Assembly (NCBI GenBank): GCA_913058395.1
Contig: CAJXQI010000014.1
Span: forward strand, 62,001 to 126,000
DNA: 64,000 bases
Reading direction: 5' to 3'
From: an uncultured Colwellia sp.
Lineage (GTDB): Bacteria > Pseudomonadota > Gammaproteobacteria > Enterobacterales > Alteromonadaceae
Numbering within the stretch: the first letter of the stretch is position 1; the number at the start of each line of letters is the position of its first letter. Under the pieces are notes generated by a model that had not been told where the DNA came from, did no database searches, and saw only the letters and a list, made by a program, of their open reading frames with translations. Both the position numbers and the translations under genes were made by a program. Of this stretch, positions 24,592 to 33,984 are shown in pieces.

Positions 24592-26184
24592 ATGAGACGT
24601 TGGAATGGCTGGGGTGATGAAAGTACCTCAATGGATTTACCACTATCAGCTGGAGCTTTTTTATCTCAAGTCGTCGGTGCAGGGCAACAACTAGAAGATA
24701 CTTCTTTAGCTAAGGTGATTAGCTCAGTACCAAAATCTCGTTTACCAGAACACCCACTAGTATCACTCGATGCTGAACAACGTGTTCGTCACGCCAAAGG
24801 GCAGTCTCTACCTGATTATTTAGCCATGCGTAGTGGTGATATTGAGTGTTTTCCTGACGGTGTTTGTTTTCCTGAAAATTGTCAGGATGTTAAAGATATT
24901 TTAGCTTATGCCAAAATGCATAATGTCGACTTAATTCCTTATGGTGGCGGTACCAGCGTAGCCGGACACATCAATCCTAAACAGTCACAACGCGCAGTGT
25001 TAACGGTTGATATGAGCCGAATGAACCAACTACTGCACCTTGATGAAAATAGTTTAATTGCGACTTTTGGTGCTGGTACGCCAGGACCAATGGTTGAAGC
25101 GCAACTGTTAGCGCAAGGCTATACACTTGGGCACTTTCCGCAATCTTTCGAACTTTCTACCATAGGTGGATGGGTGGCTAGTCGTTCTAGCGGTCAGCAG
25201 TCATTACGTTATGGCCGAATAGAACAAATGTTTGCTGGCGGTAACATTGAAACATTTGCTGGTTCACTTGATGTTCCTACATTTCCCGCTTCTTCAGCAG
25301 GGCCAGATTTACGCGAGCTATTATTAGGCTCTGAAGGGCGTTTTGGTATTTTAACGCAGGTAAAAGTCAGAGTTAGTAAGGTAGCGGATGCCGAGAAATT
25401 TTCAGTTATCTTCTTCCCAAATTGGCAATCAGCCAGTCAATTTTGTAAAGAGTCAGTACAACAGCGCATTGCTCTGTCAATGTTGCGGGTAAGTAACGCT
25501 ATTGAAACACAAACTCAGTTAAAGCTTGCCGGGCATGAAAGCTCAATTAAATGGCTAGAACGATACTTATCTTTACGTGGCTGTGTAGAAGGTAAATGTA
25601 TGCTGACTTTTGGCTTAACCGGCACTAAACAGCAAATATCAGCCAGTAAGAAACAGTTACGTACTATGGTTAAAAAATTTAGCGGTGTGAGTACCGGTGA
25701 ATTACTAGGAAAGAAATGGCAAGCCAATCGCTTTCGTTCTCCTTACCTGCGCGATGCTTTATGGCAACAAGGTTATGTCGTTGATACCTTTGAAACCGCC
25801 ACTGACTGGGGCAATGTTGATACGTTAATGGCAAAAGTTGAAGAGAAAGTTCGCCATGGATTAAAAGATGCTGAAGAAAAGGTACATGTTTTTACTCATC
25901 TTTCTCATGTTTATAGCCAAGGCTGTAGCTTATACACAACTTATGTTTACCGTAATGGCAAAAGTTATAAAGAAACATTAAAGCGCTGGCAAACCCTAAA
26001 GCACTTAGCGAGTGAAACCATCGTTAATAATGCCGGAACAATCAGCCACCAACATGGTGTCGGCAAAGATCATGCACCATATCTACATGTTGAAAAGGGG
26101 GAGCTAGGGATGAAAGTGCTAGAGAACTTAGTTGAACATTTTGATGCTGACAAGCAGCTTAATCCGGGAACACTTATTGAGTAA
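24592..26184 (+). CDS. FAD-binding oxidase, alkyl-dihydroxyacetonephosphate synthase-like
   Basis: 530-residue flavoprotein of the vanillyl-alcohol-oxidase fold. The start MRRWNGWGDES mirrors the conserved KWNGWG of alkyl-DHAP synthases. The FAD domain carries IPYGGGTSVAGH (about 115-126) and GHFPQSFELSTIGGWVASR (about 180-198), the counterpart of the FSTVGGWVSTRASG region. The C-terminal catalytic histidine motif is SHQHGVGK (about 484-491). Known AGPS swaps the acyl chain of acyl-DHAP for a fatty alcohol in ether-lipid synthesis. Here the genes next to it (GlpD-like, FGGY kinase) could equally indicate ether-lipid breakdown or glycerol-derivative oxidation. AAAGGG precedes the ATG. First gene of the operon. 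Confidence 0.85.
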   Translation: MRRWNGWGDESTSMDLPLSAGAFLSQVVGAGQQLEDTSLAKVISSVPKSRLPEHPLVSLDAEQRVRHAKGQSLPDYLAMRSGDIECFPDGVCFPENCQDVKDILAYAKMHNVDLIPYGGGTSVAGHINPKQSQRAVLTVDMSRMNQLLHLDENSLIATFGAGTPGPMVEAQLLAQGYTLGHFPQSFELSTIGGWVASRSSGQQSLRYGRIEQMFAGGNIETFAGSLDVPTFPASSAGPDLRELLLGSEGRFGILTQVKVRVSKVADAEKFSVIFFPNWQSASQFCKESVQQRIALSMLRVSNAIETQTQLKLAGHESSIKWLERYLSLRGCVEGKCMLTFGLTGTKQQISASKKQLRTMVKKFSGVSTGELLGKKWQANRFRSPYLRDALWQQGYVVDTFETATDWGNVDTLMAKVEEKVRHGLKDAEEKVHVFTHLSHVYSQGCSLYTTYVYRNGKSYKETLKRWQTLKHLASETIVNNAGTISHQHGVGKDHAPYLHVEKGELGMKVLENLVEHFDADKQLNPGTLIE

Positions 26185-26274
26185 TAATAAGCAATAGTGC
26201 TGAAAGTACCGAAACTACATGTTGGCATACTATCTAGTGACATTTTATCGGGTAAAAAAGGGGGGAGTCGTCGA

Positions 26275-28035
26275 ATGAGTAAACTAAATGAACATTGTGC
26301 CAGTGAGCAATGCATCAGTGAAGAAAAACTTAATAAGCTTCAACTGGCAGTCGACGAAATCTCAAGTAATGTTGCAATGACACGTGACCAACGAATAGCT
26401 GATATCCGTAACAGTGCATGTTGGGACATTGTTATTGTCGGTGGTGGTATTACCGGTGCTGGAATTTTAAAATTAGCCAGTCAAATGGGTCTCAAGGCAT
26501 TATTGTTAGAACAAAAAGATTTTGCTTGGGGCAGCTCAAGTCGCTCTTCTAAAATGGTACATGGTGGTTTACGTTATATGGCACAAGGCCAGCTCGCGTT
26601 AACGCGTGAATCAGTTGTTGAACGCCAACGTCTACTCAAAGAAGGTCAGCCTTTGGTGAGTAAGCAAAGCTTTGTTATGAGCCATTATAAAAAAGCTTTT
26701 CCGGGGCCTTGGGTTTTCAATAAATTATTATCCTGTTATGACTTCATTGCTGGCGTGAAACAACATAAATTCTGGCCTAAATCGACATATATATCATTGG
26801 CCCCGAAAGTTGATGAATCTGAACTATTAGGCGGCACACAGTTTTTTGATGCTTTAACGGAAGATGCACGATTAGTGCAGCGACTAATACAAGAGTCTTT
26901 GCAACTTGGTGGCCAAGCGATTAATTATGCCACAGTATTAAAACTTAACTCCTTAGCTTTTGATAACCAAGTCACGGTCAAGTTCGAGGAAGATAATTTT
27001 CCTGTCAATCTTAATGCGAAAGTCATCATAAATGCCTGTGGCGCGTGGTCTAATCTAGTTGAAACCCAACACACTGAACTTGAAGGCGCTAACTCACAAA
27101 AAACTGCCTTCGATAAGCATTCTTCAATGCATATGCGGCCACTGCGCGGTAGTCATTTAGTGTTACCAAATTGGCGCTTGCCAGTTGCGAGTGTTATTTC
27201 TGTTCAACACCGAGAAGATAAACGTCCGGTGCAAATATACCCGTGGCAAAATGTCACTATTGTTGGCACTACTGATGTTGAACATGATGAAAACATGGCA
27301 TTAGAGGCAAGAATTAGCCAACAAGAATTTGATTATTTGTTAGCAACAATAACTCAGCAGTTTCCTCACGCTAAAATAACTCAAGATGATGTCATCTCAA
27401 CGTTTTCTGGTGTTCGCCCTGTTACGACAAAAGATGCGTCTCAATCGCCATCGAAAGAAAAGCGAGAACATCATATTGAACAGCAACAAGGCATTATTAC
27501 AGTAACAGGTGGCAAGTTAACTACCTTTAGATTAATAGCTGAGCAAGTATTAACTTTGGTTAGCCAACATTTAAATAACAAAGGCAAACCTTACGAAGCT
27601 AAACTGAAATGTTCATTAAAAACCGCTTGTCAGCAACCGATTCTCTCTCAATCTTTTAATGAATTAGATCCGTCATTAAGTGCAGAAGTTCAGCAACAAA
27701 TATTGGCCTGTTACGGTGAATTTAGTCGGGCATTTGTTTATGAAAGTAAAAAAAGTACTTGTAAGCCAATACGCTATAGTAAGCATTTATGGGCAGAATT
27801 GATTTGGTCTGTACGGTTTGAGCAAGTGCAACACCTTGATGATTTACTGTTAAGACGCACACGACTCGGTAATGTTTTACCGTGTGGCGCTCGTGAACTT
27901 TTACCAAAAATTAAAGCGCTTTGTTCGCCATATTTATCTTGGAATGAACAAAAGTGGCAAGAAGAAATTAATCGATATTTAGCGATTTGGCAAAATGCTT
28001 ATAGTTTGCCAAATCATAAAGTTGAAGAAAAATAA
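26275..28035 (+). CDS. GlpD/GlpA-like FAD-dependent glycerol-3-phosphate dehydrogenase
   Basis: 586 residues. The dinucleotide-binding motif VIVGGGITGAG lies at about 52-62, after an N-terminal extension of about 50 residues. The GlpD signature WGSSSRSSKMVHGGLRYMAQ follows. A C-terminal helical domain starts after about 440. It oxidises sn-glycerol-3-phosphate to DHAP with electrons to quinone, or a related substrate. The start was set at ATG 26275, which has a GGGGGGAG just upstream; a GTG 26 codons earlier has no such signal. It follows the AGPS-like gene by 90 bases and precedes the kinase by 7. It is longer than E. coli GlpD (about 500) at the N terminus, so it may be a distinct subgroup. 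Confidence 0.87.
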   Translation: MSKLNEHCASEQCISEEKLNKLQLAVDEISSNVAMTRDQRIADIRNSACWDIVIVGGGITGAGILKLASQMGLKALLLEQKDFAWGSSSRSSKMVHGGLRYMAQGQLALTRESVVERQRLLKEGQPLVSKQSFVMSHYKKAFPGPWVFNKLLSCYDFIAGVKQHKFWPKSTYISLAPKVDESELLGGTQFFDALTEDARLVQRLIQESLQLGGQAINYATVLKLNSLAFDNQVTVKFEEDNFPVNLNAKVIINACGAWSNLVETQHTELEGANSQKTAFDKHSSMHMRPLRGSHLVLPNWRLPVASVISVQHREDKRPVQIYPWQNVTIVGTTDVEHDENMALEARISQQEFDYLLATITQQFPHAKITQDDVISTFSGVRPVTTKDASQSPSKEKREHHIEQQQGIITVTGGKLTTFRLIAEQVLTLVSQHLNNKGKPYEAKLKCSLKTACQQPILSQSFNELDPSLSAEVQQQILACYGEFSRAFVYESKKSTCKPIRYSKHLWAELIWSVRFEQVQHLDDLLLRRTRLGNVLPCGARELLPKIKALCSPYLSWNEQKWQEEINRYLAIWQNAYSLPNHKVEEK

Positions 28036-28042
28036 GAAACCT

Positions 28043-29641
28043 ATGACAGAAACTAGCTCGACAAATACACCGACACCAGACGTAGGTGATTTAATTTTAA
28101 CAATAGATAACGGCACGCAAAGTATTCGAGCTTTGATATTCGATCTAAAAGGCAACTTAGTCGCTAAAAGCCGTATTGAGCTTGAAGCTTACTTTTCAAA
28201 TAACCCCGGTTGGGCTGAGCAAAATGCCGATTATTTTTGGCAAATGTTGGCACAATGTTGTCAGCAGCTTTGGCTGAAAAGTGAGGTTGTTGAACATGGT
28301 TATCGAGAAAAAATTACCGCGGTAACGGTTACCACGCAGCGCGGTACTGTTGTTAACTTAGATAAAAATAATAATCCACTAAGACCAGCAATTCTCTGGC
28401 TTGATCAACGACTATGTCAACAAAATAAAGCGATGCCATGGTATTGGCGCTTGGCGTTCGCTGCTATTGGGCAAAGTAAGGTTATTGATTACTTTCGTCG
28501 TAAATCACAAGCAAATTGGCTGGAACAGAATGAGCCTAGTGTTTGGCAAAATACTGAAAAATATCTTTTACTTTCGGGCTTTTTGACACACAAGTTAACA
28601 GGGCAGTTTAAAGATTCAGTGGGTAGTATTGTTGGTTATTTACCGTTCGATTATAAAAAACAAAACTGGGCAGGTCGCTGGGATTGGAAGTGGCAAGCTT
28701 TACCTGTAAAACGTTCTATGTTACCAAATTTGGTCAAGCCCGGTGAAGTCTTAGGGAAAATTACCGTTGAAGCCGCCGAGCAAACAGGTTTAAAAGCCGG
28801 TACAAAACTGATTGCATCAGCGTCCGACAAAGCGTGTGAAGTATTAGGCTCTGGCTGTATTAGTCCTGACACAGCCAGTTTAAGTTACGGTACTACCGCT
28901 ACTATCAATACCAACAATTCGAAATACGTTGAACCACAAGCCTTTATTCCTCCTTATCCATCCGCGATTCCAGACCATTTTAATAGTGAAGTGATGATTT
29001 ATCGTGGTTTTTGGATGGTGAATTGGTTTAAGCAAGAGTTCGGACAAAATGAAATTGAAAAAGCGCAAACCTTAGGGGTTAGTGCAGAAAGTTTATTTGA
29101 TCAGTTAGTCGCACAAGTGCCGCCAGGTTCTATGGGACTCATGTTACAACCTTATTGGTCACCAGGATTAAAAAATCTCGAAGCGAAAGGTGCGATTATT
29201 GGCTTTGGCGATGTTCATACTCGCGCCCATATTTACCGCTCTATTTTAGAGGGATTAGCCTATGCCTTACGAGAAGGTAAAGAAACCTTAGAGAAGCGAC
29301 AAAAACGAAAAATCACGCGTTTAATTGTCTCAGGTGGCGGCTCTCAATCAGACGCTGCTTTGCAACTTACTGCTGATATTTTTAATTTACCAGCGCATCG
29401 CCCGCATACATTTGAAACTTCAGGTTTAGGTGCGGCAATTAATGCGGCGGTTGGTAAAGGCTATTTTGATAACTATCAGCAGGCGATTAATGCCATGACA
29501 CGCATTGAACAGTCGTTTTTACCCAACAAAGAAAATGTGAAGCTTTATAACAAACTATATAGCCGAGTATATCGAAAAATGTACAAGCAATTAAAACCGA
29601 TTTATCAAGATATTAAAAAAATAACTGGTTATCCAGAATAG
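28043..29641 (+). CDS. FGGY-family carbohydrate kinase
   Basis: 532 residues with the two actin-like FGGY domains. The N domain starts LTIDNGTQSIRALIFD (phosphate-1 loop). A central block carries YLPFDYKKQNWAGRWDWKW, and the C domain carries SLSYGTTATINT and the ATP-binding SGGGSQSDAALQLTAD near residue 435. The substrate is not readable from sequence. With a GlpD-like enzyme 7 bases upstream, glycerol or another triol/alkylglycerol is likelier than xylulose. The start was set at ATG 28043, where AAGAAA precedes it. Last gene of the tightly packed operon. Confidence 0.85.
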   Translation: MTETSSTNTPTPDVGDLILTIDNGTQSIRALIFDLKGNLVAKSRIELEAYFSNNPGWAEQNADYFWQMLAQCCQQLWLKSEVVEHGYREKITAVTVTTQRGTVVNLDKNNNPLRPAILWLDQRLCQQNKAMPWYWRLAFAAIGQSKVIDYFRRKSQANWLEQNEPSVWQNTEKYLLLSGFLTHKLTGQFKDSVGSIVGYLPFDYKKQNWAGRWDWKWQALPVKRSMLPNLVKPGEVLGKITVEAAEQTGLKAGTKLIASASDKACEVLGSGCISPDTASLSYGTTATINTNNSKYVEPQAFIPPYPSAIPDHFNSEVMIYRGFWMVNWFKQEFGQNEIEKAQTLGVSAESLFDQLVAQVPPGSMGLMLQPYWSPGLKNLEAKGAIIGFGDVHTRAHIYRSILEGLAYALREGKETLEKRQKRKITRLIVSGGGSQSDAALQLTADIFNLPAHRPHTFETSGLGAAINAAVGKGYFDNYQQAINAMTRIEQSFLPNKENVKLYNKLYSRVYRKMYKQLKPIYQDIKKITGYPE

Positions 29642-29777
29642 TGTTTAAAAGATATAAAAGTAAAAATTAGTAAAGTAATATAAAAGCAATAAGGCATTGA
29701 TAAACTGTCATAAAACAAACTTAAAATGCCAAAAAAATTATAACAACAATTAAATAATGAGTAGGAAGGATCTTAAT

Positions 29778-32126
29778 ATGATTTATACCCGTCGTAAATT
29801 TATAAAAACCCTTGCCGTCAGCGCTGGTGTAGTCGTTACGTCAAGCTTAGTTGGCTGTGGCAGCTCTGACAAAAAAGCAGTGGTTGTTGAACCTGGCCCA
29901 GTAGAGCCAAACATCTTAGATGGTAGCCAGTACTTTCCACAATCAGTTGTGTCAGGTGATCCTAGAGCTGATTCAGTTATTCTTTGGACTCGTGTTGACG
30001 ATGCATCAGGTGCTGATACGTCATTAATGCTACAAGTGGCAACAGATGAAGCTTTTGCTAGCCTAGTGGTTGAAGAAACTTTTGATGCACTTGCAACTTC
30101 TGATCATTGTTTAAAAATTCGTGTTACAGAACTAAATGCTGGTCAACATTATTACTACCGCTTTATTTATCAAAGTGGCGGTAAGAATTACTCAAGCCGC
30201 ATTGGCCGCACTAAAACTGCCGCAGCGCCAGACAGCGATAGCAAAGTAAAGTTTGCTTATGTTTCTTGTCAAGATTATATCGGTCGCTACTTCAACAACT
30301 ACCTATCGTTACTTGATAATGATGATTTAGACTTTGTTGTGCATTTAGGTGACTACATTTACGAAACAACAGGGGATTCACAATTTCAGTCAGTAGGTGG
30401 TGCTCGTAGTATTGAATTTACAGACAGTGACGGCGCATTAACGATAGGTGTCGGCGACAATAAAACTCAAGCAGCTAATAGCTTAGACAACTACCGTCAG
30501 CTTTATAAAACTTACCGTACTGATGAATTATTACAACGTGTGCATGAACGTTTCCCAATGATTGCCATTTGGGATGATCATGAGTTCTCAGATGATAGCT
30601 GGGGTGATACCGCCACTTACCTTGATGGTGCTGGCGATGAAAAGCAAACCCAACGTAAGAAAAACTCTGAAATGGCCTATTTCGAATATATGCCAATTGA
30701 TCATGAGCAACCACATACTCAAGCAGGTTTGGCTGCTGGCGCGATTGGTATTAACGAAGAGCACTTATTCCCGAATACGCGTATCTACCGTGACTTCCAA
30801 TTCGGTCAGCATTTACATCTAGCGATGACAGATTTTCGTACTAATCGTCCTGATCATATTTTGCCAGAAGATGCTTTTCCTGCAAAAGTTGAAATGGACC
30901 AAGCAACGTTAAGCACCTTCTTATTAGGAGCAGGTTTCGTGCAAGCGCAGGTTGACGGTATTGTTAGCCAAATGTCGCCATATGTGAATATTGATGACGC
31001 CATGTTTGCGCCGTACAAAGCAACATTTTTAGAAGTGTTTACTGGCCTTTATATGCAAGAGCTTATGGCGCGTGTCGAGTTAAGCCAAGAAGATGCCTTA
31101 GCGCAAGCTCAACAGCGTGCAGTTGCTGCAGTACAAGGTAATTTAACGACAAGTTATTTAAACCAAGTGTTAGCGGGCGCTAAAGCAAGTTTACCGGCCG
31201 AGCACCCAATTCAAATGCTTCCAGCTTTACCTGAAACGGGTGTAGCGCAAGGTTTAGCATTTTATACTATGGGTAAAACTTCATTGTTTGGCTTTATCGG
31301 TAGCCGTTACTTAGTCGTTAAAGACACTTACGATATTTATGCTGGTTACCGTGAGTATGTGGCGAATTTACAAGGTGGCACTGCACAAAAAGCCTTTGAT
31401 GACATGCAAACAAACTGGTTAGCACAAACCTTTGCTACTTCAACTAGTACTTGGAAAATGTTGGGTAGTTCGGTGTCGTTCTCACCATTGATTTTTGATT
31501 TATCAGCAAGTCGTGCTGATAGTGGCTTAAGCTTATTAGAAGGTGTACTAGATTCGGCTGCGATTCCAGCCGCATTAAAACAACGTTTTTACCTTGAAGC
31601 AGACCAGTGGGATGGTTTCCCACAGTTTAAGTCGAGCTTTGTTGATAACGTAATGAGTCAATTTGGTGTTATCAGCCTTGGTGGCGATGTACACAGTAGT
31701 TATGTTACTGAACATAAGCCAAATGCAGTGACTGGCAAACGCTCATTTAACTTTACAACGTCGTCAGTATCATCAGGTACCTTTGGCTCGTTCTTAGAAA
31801 ACGGTATGAACCAAATATTTGCGCAATTGGGCGATGTGCCAGAAGCGTTAAGTGATTTACCATTTTACTTTGATTCATTAGTACGCAGCGCCACTAAGCG
31901 CGATGATATTACTGACGATATGGTATTTTCTCGTATGTGGGAGCATGGTGTTGCTATTGTTGAAGTTGATGCTGAAAACGTATTGGTAGACTTCCACAAT
32001 ACGGGCAGTGAATTCCATAATATGGATACCGTAACTCGCAACTATTATGATGATGCCGATGCTTTCTTATCGACGGTACGTTTGTATAAGTTTAAAGTTA
32101 ACGAGGGCGTGTTAACTCAGCTTTAA
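29778..32126 (+). CDS. PhoD-like alkaline phosphatase/phosphodiesterase, Tat lipoprotein
   Basis: 782 residues. Twin-arginine signal (TRRKFIKT) with a lipobox (LVGC, cysteine near residue 27). The PhoD N-terminal domain starts at FPQSVVSGDPRADSVILWTR. The metallophosphatase core follows, with FAYVSCQDY, VVHLGDYIYE and IWDDHEFSDDSWGD (near residue 263). A late SLGGDVHSSYV supplies further ligands. It releases phosphate from mono- and diesters outside the cytoplasm. The start was set at ATG 29778 because AGGAAGGA (29763-29770) is 7 bases upstream; the earlier ATG at 29757 overlaps that site. It follows the FGGY gene by 136 bases and could be co-transcribed, supplying glycerol from glycerophosphoesters. 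It is longer than typical PhoD (about 550) by an insertion near residues 370-500. Confidence 0.9.
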   Translation: MIYTRRKFIKTLAVSAGVVVTSSLVGCGSSDKKAVVVEPGPVEPNILDGSQYFPQSVVSGDPRADSVILWTRVDDASGADTSLMLQVATDEAFASLVVEETFDALATSDHCLKIRVTELNAGQHYYYRFIYQSGGKNYSSRIGRTKTAAAPDSDSKVKFAYVSCQDYIGRYFNNYLSLLDNDDLDFVVHLGDYIYETTGDSQFQSVGGARSIEFTDSDGALTIGVGDNKTQAANSLDNYRQLYKTYRTDELLQRVHERFPMIAIWDDHEFSDDSWGDTATYLDGAGDEKQTQRKKNSEMAYFEYMPIDHEQPHTQAGLAAGAIGINEEHLFPNTRIYRDFQFGQHLHLAMTDFRTNRPDHILPEDAFPAKVEMDQATLSTFLLGAGFVQAQVDGIVSQMSPYVNIDDAMFAPYKATFLEVFTGLYMQELMARVELSQEDALAQAQQRAVAAVQGNLTTSYLNQVLAGAKASLPAEHPIQMLPALPETGVAQGLAFYTMGKTSLFGFIGSRYLVVKDTYDIYAGYREYVANLQGGTAQKAFDDMQTNWLAQTFATSTSTWKMLGSSVSFSPLIFDLSASRADSGLSLLEGVLDSAAIPAALKQRFYLEADQWDGFPQFKSSFVDNVMSQFGVISLGGDVHSSYVTEHKPNAVTGKRSFNFTTSSVSSGTFGSFLENGMNQIFAQLGDVPEALSDLPFYFDSLVRSATKRDDITDDMVFSRMWEHGVAIVEVDAENVLVDFHNTGSEFHNMDTVTRNYYDDADAFLSTVRLYKFKVNEGVLTQL

Positions 32127-32193
32127 TTTGTAGATGTTTATCTACATTGGCGAGCTGAAATTTTGCGAACATTGGTGAAATTGCACTGTAAGC

Positions 32194-32229
32194 AAAGAGC
32201 TGAGCACTTGAAGGTGACCAGCTCTTTTA
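32194..32229 (+). terminator. intrinsic terminator after the PhoD-like gene
   Basis: Stem aaagagctg (32194-32202) with cagctcttt (32219-32227), with extra imperfect pairing inside the loop, then T. A small hairpin TGTAGAT/ATCTACA (32129-32146) also lies directly after the stop. Confidence 0.65.
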
Positions 32230-32427
32230 GCTTTTAAAGTGGTTAAATGATCAACTTTTAATATTGTATTGTTTGCTAGCTAAAATATTTCGTAGCTTGT
32301 TATGTAAAGTTGCAACATAGTTGAATATAATGAAGTTTACTGTTAAGTTACTGAATGTAAAATGAAAAACATATCTGTTACCTATTGGCAGAGACTTAAC
32401 TCTGACTCCACATGAATAAAATTTTAA

Positions 32428-32469
32428 AGTAAAGAATAAAGAGAGCGCTTGCTCTCTTTATTCTTTACT
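32428..32469. repeat. perfect 19-bp inverted repeat directly before the M48 gene
   Basis: Arms 32428-32446 and 32451-32469 are exact reverse complements around the tetraloop gctt. The right arm ends 3 bases before the Shine-Dalgarno AAGGAA (32473-32478) of the M48-pilin gene. In RNA it would form a very stable stem right at the ribosome-binding site. It could instead be a terminator for upstream transcripts, since the right arm is T-rich. Confidence 0.85.
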
Positions 32470-32485
32470 CAAAAGGAACTTGAAA

Positions 32486-33682
32486 ATGAAACATCTTACC
32501 TATCCTCGAGAACGTACTCTTGGATCCATTACTTTAGTGCTCGGGCTTATTGCTTGGTTAGTATTAATCTTCGGCTCTTTTGGTGTCGCTCTGGTTATTT
32601 TAGCACTTGGGTTTATATTGCATTTGTTTATCCAGTCTTCATTGATAGCGCATATCAAGGGCAATGGTGTTGAGTTATCTGCGGAACAATTTCCTGATTT
32701 ATATTCGCAGTTCAGTAGTTGTTGTGATCGACTAGAAATAAAATCACGCCCTCAAGCATACATCCTAAATGGAAATGGTGGTCTAAATGCTTTTGCAACA
32801 AAGTTTCTTGGCACAAAGTATGTCGTTCTAATGACTGATGTCGTTGATGCTATGGCTAAGCATGATGATGGTGTAAGTTTCTATATTGGTCATGAATTAG
32901 GTCACTTACGTATGAAGCATTTAAGTGGAGGTTTACTTCGTTGGCCTGCTCTTTGGCTTCCACTCATAGGTGCCGCCTATTCACGAGCACGTGAGACAAC
33001 GTGTGATCGTCATGGACTTGCGTGTTGTAAATCAGCAGAAGGCGCGGCACGCGCTCTTGCGGCTCTTGCCGCAGGTGTTGAGCGTTGGAAAACGCTTGAT
33101 GTTGCGGCATATATAAAACAATCAAGTCATTCATCTGGTTTCTGGATGTCATTTCATGAATTAACAGCAGGTTATCCTTGGTTGACTAAACGTGCTGCGC
33201 GCGTAATGGATGTCAATGCTAAGATGCCTAAACGTAATTTTTTCTCTTATATTTTAGCTGCATTTGTACCATTTGCTGGTCGTTTAGGATCAGGTTTTGC
33301 TGTCTTAATATTGGTATACGTCGTTGGTGTTTTAGCTGCTATTGGACTGCCAGCGTATCAACAATATACTACTAAAGCTATATTGGCTAAGAATATTATG
33401 CAATCACAAAACACCCGCGATTTACTTGGAAATTATTATGAGACTAATAAAGAAATACCTGAATCTTTAAGTGTCTTGAGTATTGATGCAGAATTAATAG
33501 ACGGTTCTTTGATGACACTTAATTCTGATAATATGTCGCTTTCTATAAGTACTAAAAAAGGCGTGTTATTATTCACACCAGCAGAAAATGACCAAGGTAA
33601 AATTATTTGGGATTGCATAAATGGTGAAGGAATCACTCCTGAACAATTACCACCTAGTTGTATTAGAGTGGAAATTAATTAG
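32486..33682 (+). CDS. M48-family metallopeptidase with C-terminal pilin-like domain
   Basis: 398 residues. Two hydrophobic segments (about 12-50) are followed by a cytoplasm- or periplasm-facing M48 domain with the zinc motif HELGH at about 136-140 and the third-ligand region RETTCDRHG near 171. After residue about 265 the chain changes: a hydrophobic helix (SGFAVLILVYVVGVLAAIGL) runs into PAYQQYTTKA. This matches the N-terminal helix of type IV pilins, though without the prepilin cleavage site, and a pilin-size globular tail of about 95 residues follows. The start was set at ATG 32486 with AAGGAA 7 bases upstream; a TTG two codons earlier has worse spacing. A 15-bp perfect terminator follows. 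Confidence 0.85.
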   Translation: MKHLTYPRERTLGSITLVLGLIAWLVLIFGSFGVALVILALGFILHLFIQSSLIAHIKGNGVELSAEQFPDLYSQFSSCCDRLEIKSRPQAYILNGNGGLNAFATKFLGTKYVVLMTDVVDAMAKHDDGVSFYIGHELGHLRMKHLSGGLLRWPALWLPLIGAAYSRARETTCDRHGLACCKSAEGAARALAALAAGVERWKTLDVAAYIKQSSHSSGFWMSFHELTAGYPWLTKRAARVMDVNAKMPKRNFFSYILAAFVPFAGRLGSGFAVLILVYVVGVLAAIGLPAYQQYTTKAILAKNIMQSQNTRDLLGNYYETNKEIPESLSVLSIDAELIDGSLMTLNSDNMSLSISTKKGVLLFTPAENDQGKIIWDCINGEGITPEQLPPSCIRVEIN

Positions 33683-33698
33683 TAACTCTATACGTATT

Positions 33699-33745
33699 AA
33701 ATAGACTAAGTTATGTTTATCTGAATTAACTTAGTCTATTTTATG
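33699..33745 (+). terminator. intrinsic terminator after the M48-pilin gene
   Basis: Perfect 15-bp arms at 33699-33713 and 33727-33741 around a 13-base loop, with T at the end. Confidence 0.75.
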
Positions 33746-33984
33746 CTGTCTTCAATTTAGAGTTTAATTAAACTTAACTTTTATTAATTCGTAAACAAAA
33801 GAGAATATAGACAGGGCCGGACCTTTTATACCCCTAGCGAACATGAAACAAATTTAAGTCGCAGCAGCCACTTAATACAATAATAACGTCGGTAGTAGCC
33901 AGCTGTTTGAAAGGTCAGTAGTGTATTCATAATCAAAGCTATAGCGCATAAGCTAACAGCGAATAATATAATTGGATTAATTAA

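Noticed and set aside
26197-26274. Upstream extension of the GlpD-like gene from a GTG
   Set aside because: The strong GGGGGGAG lies inside this extension and points to ATG 26275.
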